Assembly: GCA_023055505.1 (NCBI GenBank)
Contig: JALIRH010000018.1
Coordinates: 12,683,146 to 12,747,145 of the forward strand
Reading direction: 5' to 3'
Source of the DNA: Callipepla californica brunnescens
Taxonomy: Eukaryota > Chordata > Aves > Galliformes > Odontophoridae
Length of the DNA: 64,000 nt
Below, one piece after another: positions 14,625-22,534 of the stretch. A program made the translations under genes and the position numbers. How positions within the stretch are numbered: the first letter of the stretch is position 1; each line of letters begins with the position of its first letter. The notes beneath the pieces were generated by a model that did no database searches, was not told where the DNA came from, and was given only the letters and a program-made list of their open reading frames with translations.

Positions 14625-14875
14625 CACCAACCTCAGCCATTCCTTTTACATCTTGCCCTCCAGACCTAACTTGCTGTCAGCCAAGGCCACCAGACCTCTT
14701 TCAGCAGGGCTGCTTTCCTGCATCTCATTCCCAAGTCTGTATGTACACCCAGGGTTGTCCGTCCCTGGTGCAGCACCCACCACTTACTCTTGATAAACTT
14801 CATGTAGCTGGTGATTGCCTTGTTCTCTGGTCTGTCTAGCTTTCTCTCCCAGGCTAATGTGAACACAACAGTGGC
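14625..14875 (-). mobile_element. Probable CR1 fragment next to a poly-A run
   Basis: The stretch is richer in GC than its surroundings and has the order seen in the reversed CR1 region (a 'gtatgtacacccagggttgt' block, then 'ctggtgcagcacccaccact' and 'gataaacttcatgtagctgg'). It has no 3' tail and is diverged, so the call is moderate. Confidence 0.6.
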
Positions 14876-15731
14876 ATGAAACCTTCATCTTCAGTTAAGT
14901 TTAGCATACCACAATGTACTTGAAATAATATCAAAGCAATAAAATGCAGGCAGCATATGAGTGAAATATTTAGATCTTAACAATTCTTATTTTTTTCTCT
15001 GTATGTAAAACATTTGTATGCCTGGCAAAGGCTTCAGTAATGCTACACTTGTTGCCCTGGTTCTGATACCTACACGGTCATGAATTTACCATGTGTTATA
15101 TGCTTCATTAGGACAGTTCTGCCAATGTTCAGCTTCTTTTTACAGACAGTAAACATATTTATTGGACTATACACATTGTGCGTGAAAATTCATTCTCTAA
15201 GGATTACACCGTGTTTGCCAGAAACAGAGCTATTTCCAGTACATCTGAGGACTTTCCACAATTGGAAAACTAACTGTGGGCGTGGGATAAACAGAGAGAG
15301 AATGAAAGCCCATAGCTGTTAAAATTTCCACGGATAGGACTGATAGCTGGAAGTAAATTTGCCTGCAATAGCAAAGAGCATTGCATAGATTACATATTCA
15401 GAATTAGCTATTCCTTTTTTACATATAGCAGATTTGGCACATACTGGACAACATCCCATTGCACGCATAACAGATATAAACCCTCTTACCATAGCAGGAG
15501 TAACACTTCAAAAGTTCCAAGATGCCACAAATCACTAGGCTATATGTGCAGGGAAAAATAAATAAATAAATAAAGTTGACATAGAAAACAAAGTGACACA
15601 GCATGGTTTTGTGTTTTCCAGGTATAATTCTGAGCTCCTAACCCATTTGGTGTGGAAATGCCTCTATGGTGAATTCATCTAAATGAATATAACTTCCTTG
15701 CTACTAATTTGTTATTTGACTTCGCTAATTG
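14876..15731. other. Unique AT-rich sequence left of the provirus
   Basis: No gene or transposon recognised apart from a short (AAAT)n array at 15554-15574. Confidence 0.6.
15554..15574 (+). repeat. (AAAT)n short array
   Basis: About five copies, 160 bases left of the provirus insertion site. Confidence 0.85.
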
Positions 15732-15736
15732 GCGTC
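15732..15736. repeat. Target site duplication, left copy
   Basis: gcgtc lies directly outside the left LTR and matches the five bases directly outside the right LTR. It marks the integration site and shows the two LTRs came from one insertion rather than from recombination between two proviruses. Confidence 0.93.
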
Positions 15737-15836
15737 TGTCACGCTCCAATATAAAGGAGGGAGACGAGGTTCTCTGATTATGTGTATACCCGATGGCGAG
15801 ATTAAGACACAACGGGTCAAATGTTAGCCCAACCAG

Positions 15837-15842
15837 TTTATT
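15837..15842 (-). terminator. Polyadenylation signal in the 3' LTR
   Basis: A canonical AATAAA in the sense direction, repeated in the 5' LTR at 20426-20431. It lies roughly 300 bases downstream of the TATA-like box, so R would be long. Cleavage is expected 10-30 bases further on. Confidence 0.75.
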
Positions 15843-16054
15843 ACAATTACTAGTTGCTTAGGGATATGGGGAAGGGAAGGTGAGCGATAGAAAAGGGATA
15901 AAAAGCAAGGAGTCTTGATAGAAAGCAAGAGAGATATAATCACCACCGTGGATCCAGCGAAGTTCGTAGTCTCGAGAACTCGTCTGGTCACCGCGGGGGA
16001 TGGGAGATGACAGCAAGCAGGCCTCAGGGTCCGTCTGCAGAGTTTCCCCCCTCA

Positions 16055-16119
16055 GGGAATTCTCCGTTTCCTCTTCGGGAGTTCTCCGTCAAAGATTTTT
16101 TCTTTGGGAGTTCTTCTCC
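16055..16119 (-). repeat. Three quasi-palindromic repeats at the start of LTR R
   Basis: gggaattctcc (16055-16065), gggagttctcc (16077-16087) and gggagttcttctcc (16106-16119) are spaced 18-22 bases apart. Each is close to self-complementary. They fall just downstream of the TATA-like box, so they would be in the RNA 5' end as well as in DNA. The same trio occurs in the right LTR. Confidence 0.6.
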
Positions 16120-16143
16120 AAAGTTGCTAGTTTAGTGAAGGCC

Positions 16144-16149
16144 TTTTAT
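16144..16149 (-). promoter_or_regulatory. TATA-like box of the 3' LTR
   Basis: The sense sequence GGATAAAAGG lies about 325 bases into the LTR. The equivalent in the 5' LTR is at 20733-20738 and is the likely core promoter of the proviral transcript, with transcription starting about 25-30 bases downstream. Confidence 0.65.
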
Positions 16150-16207
16150 CCTCCATTTCTCAGGTTTTTTTCTTTTTTTTTCTCTGTTGTGACATACCTG
16201 GCCCAAC

Positions 16208-16406
16208 AGATAAGCCAGCAGGGAGTGGTACCTTCATTGCCATGCACAAGCATTATCGCCTTTTGCAGTGATCAGCTTCTCCAAGCCGAACCCCGAAAAA
16301 GACAGGCTTGGCCCCACTTCTGCTTATCTTTACAACAATAAGCAGAGGCACTGTGGCACGGTGACACCCACCCAGATAACCTGCAGTTCTCACTTAGAGT
16401 CTTATC
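16208..16406 (-). promoter_or_regulatory. Cluster of GATA motifs in LTR U3
   Basis: GATAA cores occur at 16208-16214 (plus, AGATAAG), 16323-16328 (minus, GATAAG), 16374-16379 (plus, AGATAA) and 16401-16406 (minus, GATAAG), with one more at about 16251-16256 on the minus strand. All are upstream of the TATA-like box in the sense direction, which is where a promoter would use them. The same set is repeated 4589 bases to the right. GATA-factor control of the ENS-1 LTR in early avian embryo cells is something I recall from the literature; binding here is inferred. Confidence 0.6.
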
Positions 16407-16528
16407 ACCAGAAAGGCCTCACGAAGCAAGCTTTGAGACAATTAATAAAAGAAAACAGTTTCTGTCTTTCACACCACCCGGTGGCTCAAAGATTGCTTGA
16501 AACTGATGCGCAAACATCCGTCCATGGT

Positions 16529-16593
16529 GGTGAGGGGAAGGAAAGAAAAAAAAAGAAGCAGTAGGGAAAAAGGGGGTGGGGGAGTAAGGGGGA
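16529..16593 (+). other. Purine-rich tract with G-quadruplex potential inside the provirus
   Basis: The plus strand is almost all purine here. Four G runs at 16564-16566, 16572-16576, 16578-16582 and 16588-16592 satisfy the usual quadruplex pattern. The provirus is on the minus strand, so its RNA is pyrimidine-rich here and this is not a normal polypurine tract. The tract lies between the env remnant and the 3' LTR. Confidence 0.7.
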
Positions 16594-16601
16594 GTTAAAC
16601 G

Positions 16602-17060
16602 TTATACAATTGCTATAAAGGATTTCTTGGGCTTAGTTACAATTGTTGCTCTGATCTGTTGGACTTGTCCATGATCAGTTGAAGTGGTTACAATGTGCAT
16701 AGAAGATACAACACGTTGTATAAGTTGAATAAAACATGGAATCATGCAAGGAATAAACAAAAGAGTTGCAACAACACACAACAGATAAAACAGAATACGT
16801 TTCACCCATGGGCCACCCGGAGACCAGGGAAAAGATCAGAGTCTAGGCCTTTCCAAGTTTGAACAGGAACATGGACAATTTTCCGTATACCCTGGGCAAT
16901 TTGTTTAACAACTTTACCATTCATCGCTCTTTAGACAACAATTAGAGTCATTCAGTTTGCCACAAACAACCTATTCATTAACAACTAACCAAGCACTAAC
17001 TGGTTTTGCAATGCCATTATCAGTACTTGTTGCATTTGTGATTTTAATTCTCAGAAAGCA
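16602..17060 (-). pseudogene. Decayed env transmembrane-subunit remnant
   Basis: Read on the minus strand in shifting frames, this stretch carries the ordered landmarks of a retroviral envelope TM subunit. A leucine/glutamine-rich heptad segment lies at about 16989-17020. A cysteine cluster of the C-x(n)-CC kind follows, with one cysteine codon at 16966-16968 and a CC pair at 16935-16940. A membrane-proximal segment with a tryptophan follows. Last is a hydrophobic membrane anchor encoded by about 16700-16805, with a short tail ending at 16602. At least two frameshifts and several stops separate these parts and no start codon is usable, so no envelope protein can be made. The surface subunit is missing. 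The contrast with the intact gag frame suggests env was already dead in the source copy. Confidence 0.72.
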
Positions 17061-17760
17061 TGTAATCTAGTACAATTCAACAATACGTGGATTTGCCATG
17101 ACTATAGATGAAACAAACATGTTTTCTAATAGGCTGAGCGAAGGCATAACTTCACCACACAGCAACACTGCATGTTGCTTCATAGTTAAGTATGAACAGA
17201 ATTGTCATTTAAGCATCTCAAAAGCAATTGAAATGCTGAGAGAGATATATACTAGTTTGGCAAGTTCAAGTATTGTTATAGTCTATAGAACTTTCATGGG
17301 ATAGTGTGTTTAGGATATCCCATAATATAAAACATTAGAGAAACATACACAGAAACATACACTTAACAAAACATAGACACTTTCCAACAACCATGTTTTG
17401 GATGGAACTCCTGGACTGGTGTTAAAATAAACATCTCTCTGACACTAAAAAGCATCAACAACATAATGGGTTTCTTTTTTCTGACAAATATTAGATAGGT
17501 CCCTTGGTTAATTTTCAAACCTTTTTTTTTTAGTAAGGTGGAAACACCATAGCGGAGTTACATGCAAATCATAATCAGTTTGATAAAAAGAGGTAGAAGA
17601 AGGGATCAAAAGGAACAGCGTTACTGTGCAGGGAGTAGCCAGTAAGCCAGCAAAACCTGTGAAAACTCAAACCCAAGCGTGAAGTTTAACAGACCTAAAG
17701 ACAACACCCACACCCACAACAACCTGAAACATGATACTATGCAACCAAAATACAGTTCAT
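17061..17760 (-). other. Non-coding proviral sequence between gag and env remnant
   Basis: This is where pol would lie in a complete retrovirus. There are only about 700 bases, with stops in every frame and no recognisable protease, reverse transcriptase, RNase H or integrase motif. It may be debris from the 5' part of env or unrelated filler. An oligo-T run at 17522-17532 interrupts it. Confidence 0.7.
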
Positions 17761-19578
17761 TCAGCGTTCTAGTATGATCAAATCTTTAATATTTGTCCCA
17801 AAACACAAATGATTAAAGTCAGCTGTATTCAATCGAGGTCCAACGGGGGTCTTCTGTAAGACAAAACGAGACATTGGCTTGCCCTTTTGGGGCTTGTTAA
17901 TATGGTTAAAATGAGGGAATAATCCAGTGAATGGTACTTTGCTATTCTTTTTCTGAGGCATGCTTAGCCTTCTAAGCGTATTTAACAGGTCGTTTCCTTT
18001 TGTTGTAAGTTTTCTAATGTACATCCACCCTCCTCCCCCCCACTCACTTGAGAGGGGCGAGGGAATCAGTTTTCCTGCAGTCCTAGTGCCTGTGCTGATT
18101 CCAAAGCTGGGGGCACTCGGAGGAGGAGTGTCATTTCTTTCAGGCTTTTGTTTTGGCCATCCATTAACTAACTCCTCTAACTTGTCTGTAGATAAACCAT
18201 CCATTAATTCTCGTGGAATACTCTTCTGTCGGCCCAGCATCCAAAAACTATTACGTTTATGATTTATATTTCTCCCACTTGGTTTCACTGAAAATGAGAC
18301 CCTTTTGAATCTGTTGTGGTCCCCGTTAGATAGGGGAGGGGTCAAATTGGCCACTGCACGCCTTACTCCCTTTGTCTCAATTTTATTGGAGGGAGAAATC
18401 ACCGGTCTATATTTTCTCCCATAGTTAATTAATTCTTGGGCAACCTCCCCCCATGTCCATGCTTTGCATCCTGACTGCAAGTGGTTAGGGGTTGCAACTC
18501 CTACTAACGCTGCCTGAATTCTTTCTCCCGGAGGCATAGCCTGTATTTTTCCTTGCAGTTGTATACCCATAGATTTTAGTGATTCAGGAAGCCCCCTAAT
18601 TAAAGGAGTCATCCTCTCAGGATCAACAGGAATCATCATAGGTGATTCATGATGTGGCTGCAGCATTCTATCATACATCATTTGCAGACAAGCAGCCTTT
18701 TGAACACTTTCCACTAATTGATCAACTGTCCCAGTAATGGCAAGGGGGTCTCCCCTTTCTAGAGGGTTAAGACCACCTGCCCAATAGGCAGCTCTCTGTG
18801 TGAGGGACCAAGGAGCACGATTGTTGCCAGTAGTTAAAAATACTCCTGGTCCCCAATAACCTTCAGCTTCCTTTTCAGTTAACAATATTTGGTCTCCACC
18901 ACTGAGACTAACTCTCCATACAAACTCGGTTTCTGATTCTTTTGGAGAACGGCCAAAATCTCTTTTCAGTTTTGCTATCTCTGTAGCAGAGAAAGGGGTT
19001 TCTTTAATGCTCATTTGAGGATCTAGATCCTCACCGTTATCAAAAGTATATTCAGTTTTTATCAAAGGACGTATTGGAGCTGGAGAGGCCTCTAATTTGT
19101 CTAGCCTTGCCTTTATTCCTTCGAGTCCTTCTAGAGGATAGATTTTTTCTTGAGGCAAACTATTGGTAACAGTGTCACTGGTATCCTTACAGTTACCCTT
19201 CAGAGCCTCTAGTAAGAGGGCTGAATTATGTTTCTCATTTTCTAATTGCCTTTTGAGTTCCTCTGTCTGTTTCTGTAGAGTTTTAACCAACTCCTGCAGT
19301 GACTCTATAGTTTGGTTCTCTGCTTTAAGCTGCTGGTCACGGAATTCAATGGCTGCAACCAGAGCCGAACCCAGTACAGCACAAATAAATGCCTTTCCTT
19401 TTCCAGCTCGGGTACGAGCATTTTTCTGCAGAACACTAATACGGTCTGAAACACTCTGCAGATTATGCCAGTTTTGCCGTGCCCAGTCCACCCCTGTTAA
19501 CGAGGGCCTGGCACCGTGCTTTTCTAAAAGTTCAAATAACACATCTTCACCTTTCATTGTGACTACACTGTCGCTCAT
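17761..19578 (-). CDS. ENS-1: Intact Gag-like protein of the provirus, 605 aa
   Basis: This is the only long frame in the window and it is unbroken. The ATG at 19578 has G at -3 and an in-frame TGA two codons upstream, so the start is well fixed; a second ATG at codon 8 has A at -3. Residues about 76-127 form a strong predicted coiled coil rich in Q, E, K and L heptads. Residues about 145-165 could add a short second helix. Residues about 196-395 are a tryptophan-containing, mostly helical region (WRVSL, YWAGGLNPLERGDP, AWTWGEVAQELINYG) that I take to be the capsid-like part. The C-terminal third is basic and proline-rich with a PSAP motif at 487-490, the classic TSG101-binding late-domain type. 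No CX2CX4HX4C zinc knuckle is present. The symbol is tentative: it rests on architecture (single coiled-coil ORF between LTRs), and the chicken protein I recall is shorter, near 490 aa. Confidence is about 0.95 for a real ORF and 0.55 for the family. Confidence 0.9.
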   Translation of the reverse strand: MSDSVVTMKGEDVLFELLEKHGARPSLTGVDWARQNWHNLQSVSDRISVLQKNARTRAGKGKAFICAVLGSALVAAIEFRDQQLKAENQTIESLQELVKTLQKQTEELKRQLENEKHNSALLLEALKGNCKDTSDTVTNSLPQEKIYPLEGLEGIKARLDKLEASPAPIRPLIKTEYTFDNGEDLDPQMSIKETPFSATEIAKLKRDFGRSPKESETEFVWRVSLSGGDQILLTEKEAEGYWGPGVFLTTGNNRAPWSLTQRAAYWAGGLNPLERGDPLAITGTVDQLVESVQKAACLQMMYDRMLQPHHESPMMIPVDPERMTPLIRGLPESLKSMGIQLQGKIQAMPPGERIQAALVGVATPNHLQSGCKAWTWGEVAQELINYGRKYRPVISPSNKIETKGVRRAVANLTPPLSNGDHNRFKRVSFSVKPSGRNINHKRNSFWMLGRQKSIPRELMDGLSTDKLEELVNGWPKQKPERNDTPPPSAPSFGISTGTRTAGKLIPSPLSSEWGGGGWMYIRKLTTKGNDLLNTLRRLSMPQKKNSKVPFTGLFPHFNHINKPQKGKPMSRFVLQKTPVGPRLNTADFNHLCFGTNIKDLIILER

Positions 19579-19666
19579 TTCTCAATATGCAGAAAAATCT
19601 ACACGGAGAAAGAGAGAGGGTAAAGTATCCAAAAAGTTCGAGCCAAACAAATGCAAATACTCAGAC

Positions 19667-19692
19667 CACTCCTCTGTTTACTGAGAGGAGTG
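19667..19692 (-). other. Leader hairpin 1
   Basis: A perfect 9-bp stem (cactcctct with agaggagtg) closes an 8-nt loop, about 90 nt upstream of the gag start in the sense direction. It is a candidate packaging or dimer-linkage element. Confidence 0.7.
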
Positions 19693-19745
19693 TGCAAAAG
19701 ACAAAGAGGATCAAAGGAAATGCTAATACGTAAATCACTTCTCAC

Positions 19746-19769
19746 TTCTCTGTGAAGCCACACAGAGAA
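19746..19769 (-). other. Leader hairpin 2
   Basis: A perfect 9-bp stem (ttctctgtg with cacagagaa) closes a 6-nt loop. It lies just upstream of hairpin 1 in the sense direction, so the two form a pair of neighbouring stem-loops before gag. Confidence 0.7.
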
Positions 19770-19910
19770 AAAAAAACTTCAAACCTCACGACTAAGCTAG
19801 GAGGTACCCGTACGTTTCGAAAATGCACAATAATCTTCACGGGTCCCAAAAATCACTTAATAGGTTCCCGAGAGGCACACACATAAACAGTTTCAAAGAC
19901 ACAGTTAAGT

Positions 19911-20268
19911 TTCAATATGTGGAGTGATCTTCCTGGAGAGGTGCTCGCGTTAGATCGAATTATCACTCCTTGCATCTCCAGGAGGTGCACACAGGAAAAG
20001 GATCAACTTTACTTAAAGTTCCCACAAACACAGCTAAGGTGCAATATACGGAGTGATTCTTCCTGGAGAGGTACACACGTCTAAATGACCAAATTATCAC
20101 AGTTATCACTCCTCACAACTCCAGGAGGTACACACAAGAAAAGAGATTCAAGTTTCACAAAATTAAGGTTCAATATGTGGAGTGATCTTTCTGGAGAGGC
20201 ACTCACATCTAAATTATCAAGAATAAATATCACTCCAGACAACTCCAGAAGGTACACACATCAACTAT
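19911..20268 (-). repeat. Three tandem ~130-bp leader repeats
   Basis: Copies begin at about 19911, 20040 and 20169. Each opens with a caatatgtggagtgat-like block and carries a cctggagagg-like block, an atcactcc block and a ctccaggaggt-like block followed by acaca. The blocks ggagtgat and atcactcc are unchanged in all three copies while the spacers differ, which suggests selection on the paired segments. Copy 3 is the most diverged. Confidence 0.85.
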
Positions 20269-20299
20269 ACCTGGAAGGGCAACACTCTCGCTGTCGGGT

Positions 20300-20317
20300 A
20301 TCCTGCCGACTACGCCA
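20300..20317 (-). promoter_or_regulatory. Primer binding site for serine tRNA
   Basis: The sense sequence TGGCGTAGTCGGCAGGAT is complementary to the 3' end of vertebrate serine tRNA (AGA/TGA anticodon type), including the CCA tail. The match ends after 18 bases, as expected for a retroviral primer site. The tRNA sequence is from general knowledge. The site starts eight bases after the end of the 5' LTR (20318-20325), a wider gap than the usual one to three bases. Its position fixes the provirus as minus strand. Confidence 0.88.
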
Positions 20318-20325
20318 TTAAGAAA

Positions 20326-21062
20326 TGTCACGCTCCAATATAAAGGAGGGAGACGAGGTTCTCTGATTATGTGTATACCCGATGGCGAGATTAAGACACA
20401 ACGGGTCAAATGTTAGCCCAACCAGTTTATTACAATTACTAGTTGCTTAGGGATATGGGGAAGGGAAGGTGAGCGATAGAAAAGGGATAAAAAGCAAGGA
20501 GTCTTGATAGAAAGCAAGAGAGATATAATCACCACCGTGGATCCAGCGAAGTTCGTAGTCTCGAGAACTCGTCTGGTCACCGCGGGGGATGGGAGATGAC
20601 AGCAAGCAGGCCTCAGGGTCCGTCTGCAGAGTTTCCCCCCTCAGGGAATTCTCCGTTTCCTCTTCGGGAGTTCTCCGTCAAAGATTTTTTCTTTGGGAGT
20701 TCTTCTCCAAAGTTGCTAGTTTAGTGAAGGCCTTTTATCCTCCATTTCTCAGGTTTTTTTCTTTTTTTTTCTCTGTTGTGACATACCTGGCCCAACAGAT
20801 AAGCCAGCAGGGAGTGGTACCTTCATTGCCATGCACAAGCATTATCGCCTTTTGCAGTGATCAGCTTCTCCAAGCCGAACCCCGAAAAAGACAGGCTTGG
20901 CCCCACTTCTGCTTATCTTTACAACAATAAGCAGAGGCACTGTGGCACGGTGACACCCACCCAGATAACCTGCAGTTCTCACTTAGAGTCTTATCACCAG
21001 AAAGGCCTCACGAAGCAAGCTTTGAGACAATTAATAAAAGAAAACAGTTTCTGTCTTTCACA
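20326..21062 (-). repeat. 5' LTR of the provirus
   Basis: The LTR begins TGTGAAAG and ends GTGACA in the sense direction, with TG...CA termini and short inverted ends. It matches the left copy base for base by eye at an offset of 4589. A TATA-like ATAAAA lies at 20733-20738 and an AATAAA polyadenylation signal at 20426-20431. This implies a U3 of roughly 360 bp, a long R of roughly 300 bp and a short U5 of about 80 bp, although neither the start site nor the cleavage site can be fixed from sequence. U3 carries several GATA motifs and the start of R carries three quasi-palindromic repeats. This copy should be the active promoter for the gag frame. Confidence 0.96.
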
Positions 21063-21067
21063 GCGTC
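21063..21067. repeat. Target site duplication, right copy
   Basis: gcgtc follows the right LTR and pairs with the left copy at 15732-15736. Confidence 0.93.
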
Positions 21068-22534
21068 ACAAACGCAATAATGCTAAAATCTCATATCTTC
21101 AGTTTTTGACTGGGAGAAGGGTCATTATTCTAGTTTTACACCTGGACAAACAAACAGAAGGAAGTCCAAATGCCAGGGCAGTACTATAACTTCCATTTCA
21201 GTTATGCAACCCCTCTGATTTGACGAGAACAAATGACACCAGAAATAAACCCCGTGGTATATAATACATATTTAAATCTCTACAAAACAGCCTTTTCGAG
21301 AGAACTGAAAGAAATTGTAAATTGAGATGCACTGTAACTGTGCCGTTGTCTGAGGGTTCAAATTCTTGAGAGGACTTTGTCCCATCTGTTTTGACTTTGG
21401 GCATTACAGGTTGAGACAGAAGTTAAAAATAAAACCTGTTCCTTGGCCATGTAACATAAAAATCAACTGTAATTATTAAATGCCTTCTTCTTTGACTTAC
21501 CTTATCCCTTTTAGATGTATTTCTGCTGCTGCAGCTGCTCAGGACTGCCTTAGTCCTAGCACCCAGGTGCATTCCCTCTGCCCCATGCTAGGATCAGTGG
21601 ATCTGGCAGAGCAGTCCCTGACCTGTGCATGTTTGGCAACTCAAGCACTCAGCCAAGAAAGGCAAGCCCTGGGACCCAGTCCGTGAACCCAGTACTATTT
21701 CTACTCACTCATGAGTACTCTTACTCACTTCCAGCTCATGTCTGGTTTCTGTCTTTGTTCCCAGAACCATTCACACATTTTTACTTTGAGTAGATATTGG
21801 GATAAAACAAATTACTTTCTTCCATTTTATGACCCCCAGATTTAGATTCCAGTGATTAAGTCTCCTTTCCTAGAAGAAGCAAAATGTGCATTTGTCACTT
21901 CTTTGGCTGTGGATGGGATTGAATTCTGGCCCACTGCTTTCTAAATACATAGGCTCACTAAGAGGATATGTTAAGGGTGGAGGGCACCACTTTCTATTGC
22001 TTTACCATCAGTACCTTAGGAAAAAGTACACACTGGCTCTTTCAAAGAACATTTTATTGTGTCTGCACTCAGTTTCTAAATCCTGAATAGGAATAACCTC
22101 TCCCAGTCCCTGAGTCTCACATCCCAGCACTGAGGAAGGATGTGCTTTCAGTCGCAACTTCTGCACAGCATTTCTGAAGAGATGTAGGTAGTTATTTCTC
22201 CACCTTTATTTTGTCTAGTCTCACTGTGATTCCTGTCCCATCTGAATCCTCAGAGTTTAATTCTGGGTTGTCAGTTCACATTGGTGATAACCCATCTAAA
22301 AGCAAGTGCCAGATTATTAAGAATGGGTAAACTTAGCAAAAAGGTGAACAGCATGATCTGTCTGGGCAGGGAGGATGACCTTATGGCAAGAAGGGCTCTA
22401 CAAAGCTGAAGCATTCAAGAATTGCTGCCAAGTCTTGGAAGAAGATGCTGGCAAGAATTAAAATGTATGCGTAAACACTTGGATTTAATTAGATGAAAGT
22501 GAGCCATGAGAACTGTCTGTTTGATCTTGACTAT
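21068..22534. other. Unique sequence right of the provirus
   Basis: No gene recognised. 21520-21690 is richer in GC (ctgctgctgcagctgctcag and onward) with a short open frame that matches nothing I know. Confidence 0.6.

Larger units (their letters stand above)
15737..16473 (-). repeat. 3' LTR of the provirus
   Basis: This is the left-hand copy, identical by eye to the 5' LTR. Its AATAAA signal at 15837-15842 would end the proviral transcript, and its TATA-like ATAAAA at 16144-16149 could start transcription outward into the host DNA to the left. No mutation separates it from its partner, so the insertion is recent. The 113-residue plus-strand frame inside each LTR copy is antisense and has no sign of being coding. 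Confidence 0.96.
19579..20299 (-). other. Proviral 5' leader with structured tandem repeats
   Basis: This is the untranslated region between the primer site and the gag start. It holds three diverged tandem copies of a unit of about 130 bp, beginning near 19911, 20040 and 20169 on the plus strand. Each copy contains two interleaved inverted-repeat pairs (ggagtgat/atcactcc and a cctggaga/tctccagg-like pair). Nearer the gag start are two simple perfect hairpins with 9-bp stems, at 19667-19692 and 19746-19769. Leaders of this length and structure usually carry dimerisation and packaging signals; that role is inferred here. Confidence 0.8.
15737..21062 (-). mobile_element. Young non-autonomous endogenous retrovirus, ENS-1/Soprano-like
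   Basis: This is a complete LTR-to-LTR provirus read on the minus strand, so its 5' LTR is the right-hand copy. The two LTRs are 737 bp each and I found no difference between them. The host flanks both read gcgtc (15732-15736 and 21063-21067), a 5-bp target duplication. Inside, in sense order, are a serine-tRNA primer site, a structured leader, one 605-codon Gag-like frame, about 700 bp of untranslatable sequence, a broken env tail and the 3' LTR. No protease, reverse transcriptase or integrase sequence is present, so mobilisation must have depended on a helper. Five-base duplications are usual for ERV-L-like and some gamma-like elements; alpharetroviruses normally give six. The single coiled-coil ORF between two LTRs suggests the chicken ENS-1/ERNI (Soprano) family, which is inference. 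The provirus structure is near certain; the family name is about 60% likely. Confidence 0.96.

Noticed and set aside
16000..16341. 113-codon plus-strand frame, present again at 20589-20930
   Set aside because: It appears twice only because the LTR does. It is antisense to proviral transcription and crosses the TATA-like box.
17960..18262. 100-codon plus-strand open frame inside the provirus
   Set aside because: Antisense shadow of the proline-rich C-terminal part of gag.
19163..19684. 173-codon plus-strand open frame
   Set aside because: It overlaps the gag frame in antisense and extends into the leader. It has no recognisable domain and is a shadow of the coding strand.
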